Shown in pieces: positions 19,566 to 31,176 of a stretch of DNA of 64,000 bases. The notes beneath the pieces were generated by a model. The model saw only the letters and a list, made by a program, of their open reading frames with translations. It did not search any database and was not told where the DNA came from. Every line of letters begins with the position of its first letter. The first letter of the stretch is position 1. A program made the translations under genes and the position numbers. The DNA comes from Cryptomeria japonica (lineage: Eukaryota; Streptophyta; Pinopsida; Cupressales; Cupressaceae), in NCBI RefSeq assembly GCF_030272615.1, contig NC_081405.1:26862272-26926271 (forward strand), read 5' to 3'.

Positions 19566-20760
19566 CTGGGTGTTATTGTTGATGGCCATCGAGACCTCCC
19601 CTTGAAAAAAGGGCTTTTGCAAAGGCTGAGTTGTGGCATCATTTGTTCTCACCTCATTCATTGTATTTTCCTTTCTCCCAAAGAAGGTAACCTCATCTTC
19701 TATTGTTGTCTCCACGGTTTTCCCTTTTGGGCTGATTAAACATGTTTCCTTCGTGTGTCCCTCTTTTTTGCAATGATTGCATTTTTCATTTGATTCCTCC
19801 ACCTCGATTTTTTGAAGCCATTATCCTACATTTGTTATGATTTCAACTTGTTCTGGGAGTGGGTATCGGGGTTTCCACCCAATACATATTCGTGCGTACA
19901 TACTGAAGTCTTTAGCCTCAATAGCCTCATCCGCTCTGATGTAGAATCCTAGTTTGTTACCTAGGGCTTGAAAGAACTCCTCATTCCAGTATTCTTTGGG
20001 CAGGTTGTACAATCTTAGCCAGATAGACACCTCTTCAATTGGTGCTAGCACAAGATTGAAGTTAGGTTCCAAATCCCTAATGTACAAACCCCTTCCACCC
20101 ATGAAGAAGGGTCTGTTATTTAAAATTCCTTGCTTATCCTTGCCATCTTCAGTGATTACCAAGAAAAACCCATTTGGAAGGGTTTTGAGTTCAATTTTGC
20201 ATTTCCAATTTTTAGCACACCGACCTTTCATCTTACCCACCGATGACCAATCAACGAATTTTTTTATAAATATTCCCCTCTCTCGGAAGAAGGCCACAGA
20301 GTCATTCCAACTTTTGTTGTCTATCATCAACGAAACTTTCTCCGGTCTCATGCCCTCTTTATGCTTCGGGACCTTTGTCTGCTTCTGTAAGTTTCTTCTA
20401 GGTCACCATTCTTTCTCTTGGCAGTGTTGCCATATAGTTTTCGGTTCGAACTCCTTATTGCAATGCCCTTGAGTTCTGGTAGTTTTCTCAAATATTTTGA
20501 TTCTCGTGTTATCGCCTCCTCCCCCCACTGCTTGTGAGGATAAAGAAACCTGTCTTGATCCTCCCAAGCCTTGCTTGGATTTTGCCAAGGGCGTTTACCA
20601 GGGAGTGACTGCTTGGAACTCTGTCGTATTCCCTGATCTACATATCTTCGACCATGGAGAAAACCCTCTTGTGGTTGAAAAACCTGCAACTCCCTAGGTT
20701 GAAGCCCTAGTCTTCTCCGCTGCTCCATACTGTGTATATTAAGCATGATAAAAAGATGAT
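19566..20760 (-). mobile_element. LINE, 5' part (ORF1 region)
   Basis: This is the 5' continuation of the LINE at 5908-11879, displaced by the Copia-type insertion. The 5' end is not sharply visible; coding-like sequence fades near 20750. Confidence 0.75.
19571..20588 (-). pseudogene. LINE ORF1: DUF4283 domain and CCHC knuckle
   Basis: The frame at 19821-20351 is a DUF4283-type RNA-binding domain of plant LINE ORF1: WNDSVAFFRERGIFIKKFVDW, LPNGFFLVITEDGKDKQGIL, VSIWLRLYNLPKEYWNEEFFQALGNKLG, CIGWKPRYPLPEQVEI. After an in-frame stop a zinc knuckle CNHCKKEGHTKETC follows (19551-19802), as in intact members. Upstream, the same reading phase is open at 20403-20588 and separated by a single TGA. 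ORF1 protein would coat LINE RNA. The reading frame runs into the Copia LTR at 19565. Confidence 0.8.
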
Positions 20761-23159
20761 TTTTGACATCATTGAGAAGAAGGATCTAATAATGGTTTTT
20801 CACATTAAGGCAACTTGATTTTTCAGATTCGCATATGAGTTTTAGATTTTTATGTTGTAGTTATCCAAGCCTTGTGTCTCATCCTTTAATTAGTTTATTG
20901 GATAGAGATCGATCTCCATAATATTTGGTATTGAACCTATTTATTTTCCAACAAAATTTACAAGGTGATCACACACATACATTATGTGAATCATACTTAT
21001 TTAGACTGCATGATTATTTCCCAACAAAATTTACAAGTGATCATACTTATTTAGACTACACCACTCCTTGTGTGTATACTTTGTTGAGGCAACACGTGTT
21101 CTAAGTCCACATTGCCTTATACACCACATTGGCAAATATCACACAATATTATCATATTCTACTGTAAGTTTCACTTTGTACATGCTACATGCAATGATTA
21201 ACAACTATGAAATTTCGTGAACTGACAATTTCCATAAGTTGAACTAATAATTTTGTGTGTAAGTGTTAAATGATGATGTGTTTTTGTTGGTACACTGGGA
21301 CATCAAGATCATTTGAAGAATAAATGTCATGTCTTTTCTTTCTTATCTATTTATTTATTATATATTTTTACTTTCACATGCATGATTAATGTCCATTCAA
21401 AAGCATGCTAAATTGGGGTCAAAATGTAAGGGACAAAAGTGCATACCTTGCACTTCTACACCTTTATTTTACACAAATGTGAACGTCTCATTTGAATGCA
21501 TAACTATAGTCCCAAATTTGACTTATTGGCATATTAATAGAAACTTATCTAAAATTTTCTAGCCAAACACCATCATAGATCCCACTAGTTTGGGCCAATA
21601 ACCATTCCCAACACTTTCTTAGCCCATACTAGGTTGCTTGATGTGACTTACTATATGCACCATACCACATGACATGACTTAGTTCACCTTATTCAAAATT
21701 CCACTTCTCTCACTCCTAACATGACTTGTTTAGAAGTTGATGAATTGTCAAATTAGATTTTGTGCCAAGAAATCTAATTGCATGACTAAGGATATTAATT
21801 TATAGATCTACGTAGGCTATCATCAATCAATTGTAAGTATTAATGTAAATATACACTAGAACATTTTGATTCACAAGAACTATCTACCACAACTTATTTC
21901 AATTAGGACATTTTCATTTTCATTGCTGGCATAATGTTTAATATTATTGCCGATTCTTATTAACATAATAAATACATGTCGTTAGTTTGCAACTTGATAA
22001 TTTTGGCACATTGGTTGATGGGATAATATAACTTGTATTTAGAAAAGTTGGCTTTGGGGTGACAAATATGCAAATTAAATCTTGTAGATTGGCTTGCATT
22101 GTGTAGTTTGGTCTAGGGTGGCAAGAGACCTAAATGTGTGGACCAGTCATGACTAAGACAATGTGTAAGGAGGCTTGATTAGTGGGTTTTGGAGGAGGGG
22201 TCAATTCTTGTGCTAGAAAAGTTGAATTCAACATAATGGCTGTATACATACAACATGTGCTCAAAGTGTGAAAGTGTAATGTATGTGGTTTTATCCCTTA
22301 TAGGTAGAAATTTGCATGTTTTCTTTGGGACCATTATCATTGACAACTCCACACTTTACACCTACACCAACACCAACACCAACAAATGCTTGTAGAATGG
22401 AGGTAGTGATTAAAAATGCCTTAATACAACTTGGTGGAAAATGACTCTACAGTTTGTGCAATAAATACACATTAAAAACAAAATTAGAGCCTTAGTGATT
22501 GACTAGAGTCTCGTAACATTCTAAACAACTTAAATTTGCAATTCCTTGAAGTTTTAGATCTTGTGGTTCCACTAATAGAGGTCTTCTTAATTGCCACCCA
22601 TACACATGAAATGATTTTTAATAAGTTAAAAAATAATATTACTGATAAATTTTATGTTTACCTAGTTTATGATATTAATATTTTCTAATAATAGTCTTAT
22701 GATTAAATATTATTATAAAGTGATAATTCAAATTCCTGTCATCATAGTAATATCATCTATGTCATCATAGTAATTTAAAAGAGAAAAATATTTGGATGTA
22801 CCACCATTGTAAGTATCTTATTTTTCCTAATTAATTTTACAATATGTAACTTGGAATAAATTTTACTATTAAAAATCTTCCATTATAATATATGAAACTC
22901 TTAAATACACTTAAACTTAAGACTTTAGATAATAAAAGGAAACCATCTTATCAAAAAAGAATGAAATTAATATTACTACAATGTATACAAATATATGTAA
23001 TTTTTTTTTAAAGAAGATTCAATACCTTCTTGATAGTCTTCAGAAAAAATACAATAAATAAAAAGAAAAAATATAATTAAAAAATTTTGCTTAACAATTT
23101 TCTGCCAAAATTCTCATTTTATATCAATAAAATATAAGAAGCTCATTTTAAATCAATAA
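20761..23159. other. Intergenic, AT-rich; no gene seen
   Basis: No frame looks coding on either strand and no terminal repeat pair was found. There is a short (CACCAA)-type microsatellite near 22363-22384 and increasing A/T richness toward 23150. It forms the region upstream of the translin gene. Confidence 0.5.
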
Positions 23160-23309
23160 ATATAAGAGCTTAATCCTGAATTTTAATTTGTAGAAACGGT
23201 GCAATTTGGAGTGAATTTTTGCCGCTTGCCCGCCACTAGGAAATATAACAAACGGTTATATGACTCTTAAAAAGTAACTGCAAATATCTTTACAGAAAAG
23301 GCACCTACG
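23160..23309 (+). promoter_or_regulatory. Presumed proximal promoter / 5' UTR of translin
   Basis: This lies directly upstream of the translin start codon. The only TATA-like word is AAATATAACA near 23250, about 60 bases before the ATG. The GCCGCTTGCCCGCC block at 23221-23234 is the only GC-rich patch nearby. Transcription start was not determined. Confidence 0.3.
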
Positions 23310-23721
23310 ATGGCCATTTTATTTAGTACGTGTAAACTGAAGACCATCAGCGTTCTTAAAAACTTTGCTTCATGCTCTGCATTTCATTCTTCCTCTTCAA
23401 AACCCCCAAGGTTAAGCTCGCTTTCTTTCTCCAGTCCACAAAATATACATTTCCCTAGGCAAAATATTTGCTCTCATTACTACAAAGGTTTTTTAAGTAC
23501 GTTTTTTGGCGAGGGTTTAAGTTGCAGAAGAACGGTTTTCATTTGCGCTGGTTTGCCGGAGAGAGAGAAAATGGAGCAGCAATTTGAGGAGTTTAGGCAG
23601 CAATTGGAAGAGTCTGGAAGCGTGAGAGAGCGCCTGCGCGTCATTGTTGCTGACCTCGAATCCGTCTCTCGCCTTATGCAGGCCAACCTCCTCCAAGTAC
23701 ATTATGCCGCAAACTCTCAAG
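23310..23721 (+). CDS. TSN: Translin, exon 1 (leader plus N-terminal helix)
   Basis: The first 87 residues are rich in Ser, Arg and hydrophobic residues with few acids (MAILFSTCKLKTISVLKNF, RTVFICAGLPEREK), the profile of a mitochondrial or plastid targeting peptide. Residue 88 starts MEQQFEEFRQQLEESGSVRE, then VIVADLESVSRLMQANLLQVH, the characteristic translin N-terminus. Translin is a single-stranded DNA/RNA-binding octameric protein that, with TRAX, forms the C3PO ribonuclease complex. The exon ends after the first base of codon 138 (CAAG|GTAC donor, phase 1) and joins exon 2 to give ANSQ-EVLEKSK. The ATG at 23571 is an alternative start that would make a protein without leader. Confidence 0.92.
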
Positions 23722-24814
23722 GTACTTTCACTGCACATTCCTGTTTACTTTCTTTGATTTTGTTTTGTTTACATACCTTTTGAGGGTTTCAAGCTGCCAT
23801 TTCCTTCCTATTATGGCAGTGTAACTTGAGTGGGCCTGAAGGAGATCACATGTTAGAATCCAAAGAGTAGGGTTCCTCAAGTAAATGGAAAAGTAATCCG
23901 TACTAGGGATATTTACGTATAATGTGAGTTGGCTTAACGGCGACGGTTCATGTACTGTAAAGTACAAGTCACGGGTTTGAATTCAGAGGAGGTGGGGTTG
24001 TACATATATTTTAAACAGTATATAAGATAAATGGAAAAACAATTCCCTCTGCAATGCTTGCATAGGAGCATTCTCATGCGCTAAATAAACATGTGACCTG
24101 AAGTAAATTAAAGAACTACCACTAAATTGTTCTCTATTTTATATGCCGTGAATTGGTTCTTAATTTGGATGGTTTTGAACCTTGCACCTGCTTGAGATTA
24201 ATGCCATATAACATCTATGCGCAGAAAAAAACTATCGCACCTAATAAAAGATCATCAAGCATCAATGCAAAGAGCAACTTATGCATGCCCTAAATTTGCC
24301 ACCTCGTCAATCTATAAATCTTTTTCTTTGCCTGGCCTTCCTCTGCTAATGTCGGAAAATGAACCCCATGGCATATTTCACTTCAAGGAGTCATTGCCAA
24401 CCTTTAGACAACCGTGATGGTGACGGACATGTAGGCCATCTATAGGCTTCCCAACATTACATAATATACCTAAAGGACACCCACTTCTTGCCTCAACTCT
24501 TCTATAACAAAATCATTCTTTATTCCTTAGCCCGTTGTCCTAACCACAATAGGCTTCATTGATTAGTTGTCCCCTCTAGGTTGACTGATGCCGCACTAGA
24601 GAATTGGTTGAGGATAAATAATTGTAATGGCCATAGCCTAACAGAAGCATTGTGAATTGAAAATGCAGAATTTTTTGTGAAATCACCTCTTGTAGCCACT
24701 TTGGAACGCTTCCCTGCTGCAAGATCTTCTTTGTGCAGAATTCCTTTTATAAACCCTAGGGCCACTATGTTATATGCCGTTTTCTAATCCATAACTATTT
24801 AGTGAATGGATTAT

Positions 24815-24985
24815 TAGTGCACGATTAGCAATTAGGTAAGCTGGTAGTTTACTTTTAGTTTTCAATTAGAACTATATGTTGCCTGTTAGGAATAAGGCAG
24901 TTTAGTCTTGCACCCTCTAGTTGAGTAGAGTATTTGTGTCTTCTAGCTAATTATTGGCTAAATCTTCAGTGCCTATAAATTGTGT
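24815..24985 (+). repeat. Direct repeat copy A (about 170 bp)
   Basis: It shares with 26600-26755 the ordered words GATTAGCAAT, TTGGTAGTT-like, TATGTTGC, TAGGAATAAGG, GTTGAGTAG, TATTTGTGT, TTCTAG and CTTCAGTGCCTAT. The two copies are in the same orientation about 1.78 kb apart and may be LTR remnants of one element enclosing the Gag-like frame at 26186-26616. Confidence 0.55.
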
Positions 24986-25010
24986 CCTAAATTGTGTCCA
25001 GTGCATTTAT

Positions 25011-26100
25011 GACACTTACGCATGTCCTCCAGTGCGTTAATGACAAAATCCATGATCAAAATTCTGCTATTTTGGCATCATGGGTTCAAAAGGCAAAGAA
25101 CCTATGTATGCCTCAAAACCCCCTTTGGGTTTATCTTTGGTCACACGACACGTGGACGTCCTTGCGCCGTGCTAACGTCCCAATAAACATACGGAATCTC
25201 GAATCTGGCAGAGACTCGGACGCTGGCCGACGTGTGTCTTTTGGCTCGCGTTTTGCCGTAATGGCTCTTTGTGCCTCCTTCGGGTTTAAAAACTCTTCCA
25301 AGCTCATTTGGAGGGGTTCCCATCTTGGGTTCTTGGCTCTCATATTGTACTATTGCTCTCTACTCTCTTGGACACGTTATCTACCAATATCTAGCTGCAA
25401 CTATCGCGTAGCAAATCTCACCAACAATCACATACCAAGGGTTTTATCATGCTCGTGTCTCAAACAAAGAGGGGTTTGGCTACATGCTTTGCTTTCTCTT
25501 TATCTTCTATCATTGCATGCAATATATCTTTCATATTTTGATTGCATCTATTATCTAGGTGCATTCATCTTTCCAATCTACCAATTTTACATTATATGCA
25601 ATAGGGGTTTGCTTCTATTAAGCGGAGTATAGTTTCTATTTGCATCTTTCCAATTTACCAAGTTACCAATTTATTTATTTTTCCAATCTATCTATTTGGC
25701 TGTCCGTGGCGATGGAAACACCTAAGCGGGGGTTTGACTGAGGTAGGCCCCTATATAGCCCTTAACATTTTTCCCGTCTCAGTGTGCGCAGGTGGCGAAC
25801 AGGTCTCGCATGTCGGAAAGCGTGCACATAAATCTTTTTGAGATTTTTTGTTCGCGGGTTGCACAGACGACAGCGTGCCACACTGACGTTCGTGCCCCGC
25901 GTTGAAGTCGAGAACCCGAGAACCTGAGAGCACCCCGTTTCAGAGGTATATTCCTCTTTTGATTCTTTTCTGTTCTATAAAACTAGTTTTTTGTATTTCA
26001 CTATTTTGGTGTCATAAATCTATTATTTACTTCCATATAGTCTTTGGTTTAGTTTTGTTATCCCCTGGCTCATCTTAGTGCCTGTTCGAAGAGGTAGTGC
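25011..26100. other. No gene seen; GC-richer LTR-like sequence
   Basis: The ORF of 212 codons at 24994-25632 shows no recognisable domain and low-complexity hydrophobic composition, so I do not call it. The block around 25130-25330 and 25700-25930 is rich in CG dinucleotides, unlike its surroundings, and looks like Gypsy LTR sequence. Confidence 0.3.
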
Positions 26101-26185
26101 GGATTGGTTTGTCCTCTAAGATTCATCATCTTGGAGGGGACAAATCTCCTCCCCTACATTTAGTTGAACCTGGCGTGAATGCCTA

Positions 26186-26616
26186 ATGTCGGATTTTTTC
26201 CTCTTAGAGCTCGATGCCTTTGATAAGGCATTCTCTAAGGATGACTTTGATACGTTGGATGAAGTCTTAGATGATTTTCTAGAAGCACCTCTATCCAAAA
26301 GAGATGTAAAGGGAAAGTCATCTTCCACGACATCCTCTTTCAAAGGTGAAGAGTCTGTGAATGTTATTGTTGTCTCCGTGGCTCCGCAAAGGCCTAAAGA
26401 CCTTACATCCATGTGGCTGCAGCAAGTCCTTCTCCTAAGAAAATTAAAACCATTAATGGGAAACCTTTCAAAGTTGAAACTTCTGACTTGTACGCGAGAT
26501 TTATGCAATCAAAGCAATCTTCTCATGATACCATTGCTCACACATACAATATCCCCTTTTACACTCTGCAACTATTTAGTGAAGGGATTGTCAATGCAGG
26601 ATTAGCAATAGATTAG
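26186..26616 (+). pseudogene. Gag-like retroelement ORF, frameshifted
   Basis: The frame starts LELDAFDKAFSKDDFDTLDEVLDDFLEAPLSKRDVKGK and reads to about 26412. The sense then shifts by one frame to MAAASPSPKKIKTINGKPFKVETSDLYARFMQSKQSSHD at 26413-26616. The two halves join naturally at SVAPQRPKDLTSM. It is an acidic then basic N-terminal domain without known motif. Its place between two direct repeats suggests a retroelement origin. The overlapping minus-strand frame is a shadow. Confidence 0.35.
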
Positions 26617-26755
26617 TTGGTAGTTGCTTTCAATTTTTAGTGAGAATTGTATGTTGCATTTTAGGAATAAGGTGATCGAGTTTTCCTCTGGTTGAGTAGT
26701 GGCTAAGTATTTGTGTGTTCTAGTTAAGCACCAGTTGGGTCTTCAGTGCCTATCA
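26600..26755 (+). repeat. Direct repeat copy B
   Basis: Partner of 24815-24985; see there for shared words. It is followed by ACCACTAGTTAAGGGATGGACTAATTAG and a second similar stretch at 26809-26834, a small local duplication. Confidence 0.55.
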
Positions 26756-27297
26756 ATTAACACCACTAGTTAAGGGATGGACTAATTAGTTTGTTGTCAC
26801 TAATTTCCACTAGTTGAGGGATGTACTAATTAGCTTGTGTTAGTGGCTTTGCTACAATGGCTGGGTGCATTGAAGATGAAACCTTTTAGGTGTGTACCTA
26901 TCATCTTGGGGATGGAAACCCTTAGGAGCAATACATATTAGTATAGAGTTTGTAATTTGGGTTACCTAGTAAGTCGTATTAGAGTGGTATACTTTACTTT
27001 ATATGTATGTTGCTTGTAGAAAAATAATATAAATATTAAAAAGTATAATTGTTGCTAGTGTTTCGTGTTCATTATTTGTGCATTTAGTAGGGGTTACTAC
27101 CCCCAACTATACACCACCAAGCTCCCTGGACTTTGTGTTTGCCATGCCTTGCCTTAGACTACTCTAGCACCTTGTCAAGACAAGAAACAACTAAAAACCT
27201 AATGGTTCATGACATCAGATATACCATTAATGTTTCCCATATGCCACACTCTTTCCAATCAAATGATCTCCTAATGCAGTTTCTCATTGTTGTTGCA

Positions 27298-28151
27298 TCA
27301 AGGTAGGGAGATCCAATGAAGGACATCCCCGCCTTGCAGCTCATAACACAAAACACCAAACAAGATACCGGCATAACACAAAACACTATGGAAGATACCG
27401 GTAACCGGTAACAGTTCACAAGATATAACCGGTAAGCAACCCTAATTGGTATAAGCAACACACAATATAACCGGTAACAAATAAATCCATCATTACAATC
27501 ACTTAAAGAATTACATAAGCCTTCAGCAGCTACACATGCTGGACATCAACCTAGGATTACAAAACAATCCATGCAACACAAATCTAAGATCCGCAGATCT
27601 TCTGCTCGACAAATAGGTCTCTAGTAACAGTCTGCACTGATCTGGACTTTAGTCCTCTTGGGACCAGAATCTCTCCGAAAACTACATCTTCGCTCGGTCT
27701 CTACTTTCTTCGACCTTTGTCCTCTGTCCTCAAAATGAATCTCTAAACTTTCCCTTTATACCATCCGCAAGCAATAATAACTCGATCAAGTTGGCCAAAG
27801 ACCAACCGGTTCATGATGAAACATGCAAACGATAACATGTCGGCCCAAATCACCAAGAACATCTTCAAGTGCATAAAACTTCACGCGGTCCTCCGGGAAC
27901 ATCGGACAAGGCCCAAAACAACATCGCTCAACGATCCGCAAGTTATAGAAATCACCCGCAATCCGATTCCATACACTGCAAAACCAACCGGTAAGAGCAC
28001 ACCAATACCAGGCCAATATCGGGATCGATGTCTCACCGGGATCAAATCCAACCGGTAAGAGCACACCAATACCGGGCCAATACTGGGATCGATGTCTCAC
28101 CGGGATCAAATCCAATGTGTCGGTTTGAACTACTCTGGTGCTCCTGCATCA
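27298..28151 (-). repeat. 3' LTR of the TRIM-like element (854 bp)
   Basis: Direct repeat of 28521-29299. It contains a 64-bp tandem duplication (27986-28049 and 28050-28113), which accounts for most of its extra length. Confidence 0.85.
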
Positions 28152-28492
28152 GACTCTCGGGGTTAATTGAAAAGTGAGTCCCATCACTTGATCTGGTTCG
28201 ACGATCTGTCAGTAGGTACTTGCAACTGCCTTAGGGGTTCGACAGTTTGACTACAGGTTCCGGTTGCCTCTCCTTGGTGATCTATCGGTCCACCCTGTAG
28301 CCTGCCTCGGTTCGGCGATTTGTTCAAGTCTCCACCCACTAACTGCCTCAAGCTCATGTTCTAGGTTCGACGGTCTGCTTGCAAGCCTTGTACTGCCTCA
28401 CGTTCGGTGATCTGGACAAGTCTACAAGCTGCCTCAATTTCCTTTCCAACCAACCTGTACATAACCGGGTCTTCCTTGATCAACAGGTTCAC

Positions 28493-28510
28493 AAACCAGC
28501 TCTGATACCA
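28493..28510 (-). other. Initiator tRNA-Met primer-binding site of the TRIM-like element
   Basis: On the - strand TGGTATCAGAGCTGGTTT is a perfect 12-base match to the plant initiator tRNA-Met site. It begins 10 bases inside the LTR homology boundary. The spacer CTATGTCAAG partly mirrors the LTR end CCTTGA. Confidence 0.85.
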
Positions 28511-28520
28511 CTTGACATAG

Positions 28521-29299
28521 TCAAGGTAGGGAGATCCAATGAAGGACATTCCTGCCCTTGCAGCTCATAACACAAAACACCATGCAAGATACCGGCATAA
28601 CACATAACACTATGCAAGATACCGGCAACCGGTAACACTTCATAAGATATAACTGGTAAGCAACCCTAACCGGTAGAAGCAACACACAATATAACCGGTA
28701 ACAAATAAATCCATCATTAAAATCACTTAAAGAATTACATAAGCCTTCGGCGGCTACACATGTTGGACCGCAGCCCAAGATTACTAAACAATCCATGCAA
28801 CACAAATCTAAGATCCGCAGATCTTCTGCTTGACAAATAGGTCTTTAGTAACAATCTGCATTGATTCGGACTTCAGTCCCCCCGGACCAGAATCTCTCCG
28901 GAAACTACATCTTCGCTTGGTCTCTACTTTCTTCGGCCTTTGTCCTCTATCCTCAAAATGAATCTCTAAACTTTCTCTTTAGACCATCTGCAAGCAATAA
29001 CAACTCGTTCAAGTCAGCCAAAGACCAACTGGTTCATGATGAAACGTGCAAACGATAACATTTCGGCCGAAATCACCAAGAACATCTTCAAGTGCATAAA
29101 ACTTCACACGCTCCTCCGGGAACATCGAACAAGGCCCAAAACAACATCACTCAACAATCCGCAAGTTATGGAAATCACCCACAACCCGATTCCATACACT
29201 GCAAAACCAATCAGTAAGAGCACACCAATACTGAGATCGATGTCTCACTGGGATCAAATCTAAGGTGCCGGTTTGAACTACTCCGGTGCTCTTGCATCA
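28521..29299 (-). repeat. 5' LTR of the TRIM-like element (779 bp)
   Basis: Direct repeat of 27298-28151, single copy of the 64-bp unit with a short internal deletion. Next to the primer-binding site. Confidence 0.85.
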
Positions 29300-31176
29300 C
29301 AATTGCTATCCCATACAACTAGTGAAATGCACAATCTAATAATTCTTAGATCTTAAAACTATAATAGCTAATCTCAATTATTGCTCAAGCAAGTTTAAGT
29401 TAATTTTGGCCATTTTTCTACTTTAGGACTGTGTATGCTAGTTAGTGGATATTGTTTATGCTATCATTGAAGCAATTTGCTGCTTTGTTAAAATTCCTTT
29501 TATCCCGAAGCCTTTAAAGTTCTTCTACATATCTATTTAAATGGTAATTGGAACTTTTACCTTCATCAATGGCTTGGACTCACCACAATATCAAAGCTTC
29601 CCATTCAGCTCCATTGTTTGCATTTATTCTTAGAAATTGGGGGCCACCATAACCAATTTGATTTAATGATATACTCCCCCAAGTTTCAAGGATGATGTCA
29701 ATAGAGAAATTTTAAAAAATATAGAGAAATTTTAAATATTCATCTCATAACATTGATAAGGAATTCATCATAGACATTGTAGAAGTTTAATACATAGCAT
29801 TAGACTTGAATTGAGATTTCACATGAGAATTGACAAATAAATTAACAAAATTCAAATGCTTTCATTATCAATGTGCATGCATATCATATAATAATTATAA
29901 CAAGAATGCCCAAAGGCTCCAAGTTTCAACTATGGAATGACATAAACGGAACTAAGAAAATATATGACTATCCCTAATCAATAGATGCAATTGGTAGGTC
30001 TAAATCAAAATCGAAGCTCAAGTTTGAGTCAATGCAAGGGGCTGCCTTGGCAATGGAACCCCAACCAATCCCTCTTGTGTCTCCTCATCAATCTATATAA
30101 CATTTTTGGGATCGACATCCAAATGTAAGGTAGGACTCTGATGATACTGGAGTTTGGCGTTTTATTTTAATAATGTAATGTTTCTATAATGGTCATCTTA
30201 GTTAGTTGTTTAGTTTCCTTTCTGTCTTTCGTGTTTCTATTCTCGATCATTTCCCTTATGGAATGATCGTCTTGTAAACTCTTTATAAGGAGCTTTCATC
30301 TCCTTTTGTTATAATCAACTTAATCAATATTATTGTTACCCTAAATTTTGAAAATTTTGGTCCCCCTTCTTAGAATGCATGTTTTTGTTGAAGAACTGGC
30401 CCTTGGTGTCTACCCGCCTTCGTTTTGTTGCTAAGTCGCATTCCTAGTCGCCCCTTTGTCCAAGTCTTGTACCTAGTCGACAAACCTTTAAGTTTTTGAA
30501 CCTAGTGTTAATGGTACAAAAGTTCATAGAGCCGTTGACCGCCTGACTGCGCCATGCTTCAGGGTCCTTATTGTTGGTTGTGTGTGCTGAAGGAGTCTTT
30601 ATGCTGGTTTGTTGGGTGTGTTTGGTACCTTTGTACCCCTTCTTTTATGTGGTTCATAAGTTCTTAAGTTTGCCGGGCATTTGACTGCTCTATAGTATAT
30701 CTTGATGATAGTCCCTTGTGTTGGTTTTGTCTCAGTAGTTGGCTAGTCGGAAGTTTTCTTAACCCAGTACCCCTTGATAGTTCGGTTCAAGAGTTTGAAA
30801 AGTTACCAATGTCTCGACTAAGGGGTTTTTCATCCTGCAAGGAGTGGTCATTCCAAGGTACTTTCAAGTATGAGGCATAATGATTGGTTAGGTGGTGAAA
30901 GATACGCAAATATATTAGCACTTTTTTTGAAAGAGAGTGAGGGTACTCCTGCCGCCGAAATTAAACGAATTTAATGCCCTCTTTAAAGAGGGTGATATCA
31001 CTTCGAAAAACTCATTTCATCTCAAGGAGCTAGCAGAAAGAAGTCCAAAGTTTTTGCGGCAAAGGAAAATTTGCAAGCAAGCGCGAGAATTGGTTAGGGT
31101 AAAGGTTTTTCCTTTTTATCTCTCTTTTAATTTAGAAGCGGAGCTTTTTCAAAGAGCTAGCCAATGCGGTAAGTGT
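29300..31176. other. Repeat-derived intron sequence without recognised gene
   Basis: LTR-like features occur (CTTTATAAGGAG at 30280-30291 followed by a T-rich leader) but no matching second LTR was seen. The 80-codon frame at 30937-31179 (LKELAERSPKFLRQRKICKQAREL) has a plausible helical composition but no recognisable family. It abuts the Gypsy LTR at 31177. Confidence 0.3.

Larger units (their letters stand above)
27298..29299 (-). mobile_element. Miniature LTR retrotransposon (TRIM-like), no coding capacity
   Basis: Two direct LTRs (27298-28151 and 28521-29299) enclose only 369 bp. On the - strand the LTR starts TGATGCA and the initiator tRNA-Met site TGGTATCAGAGCTGG lies just inside the right-hand (5') LTR. 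The interior has no ORF. This fits a TRIM-like element that depends on proteins supplied by other elements. The LTRs are longer than in typical TRIMs. No clear target duplication was found. Confidence 0.75.

Noticed and set aside
5880-20860. Target duplication of the LINE (ATATGAG near 5895 and 20834)
   Set aside because: Only seven bases match and the flanks differ; the 5' end of the LINE is not sharp enough to claim it.
24994-25632. 212-codon + strand ORF
   Set aside because: Composition is hydrophobic and low in conserved features, no domain is recognisable, and it overlaps LTR-like sequence.
27266-29310. Target duplication for the TRIM-like element
   Set aside because: The flanks TTGCA and CAATT do not match; no convincing 5-bp repeat at the LTR homology limits.
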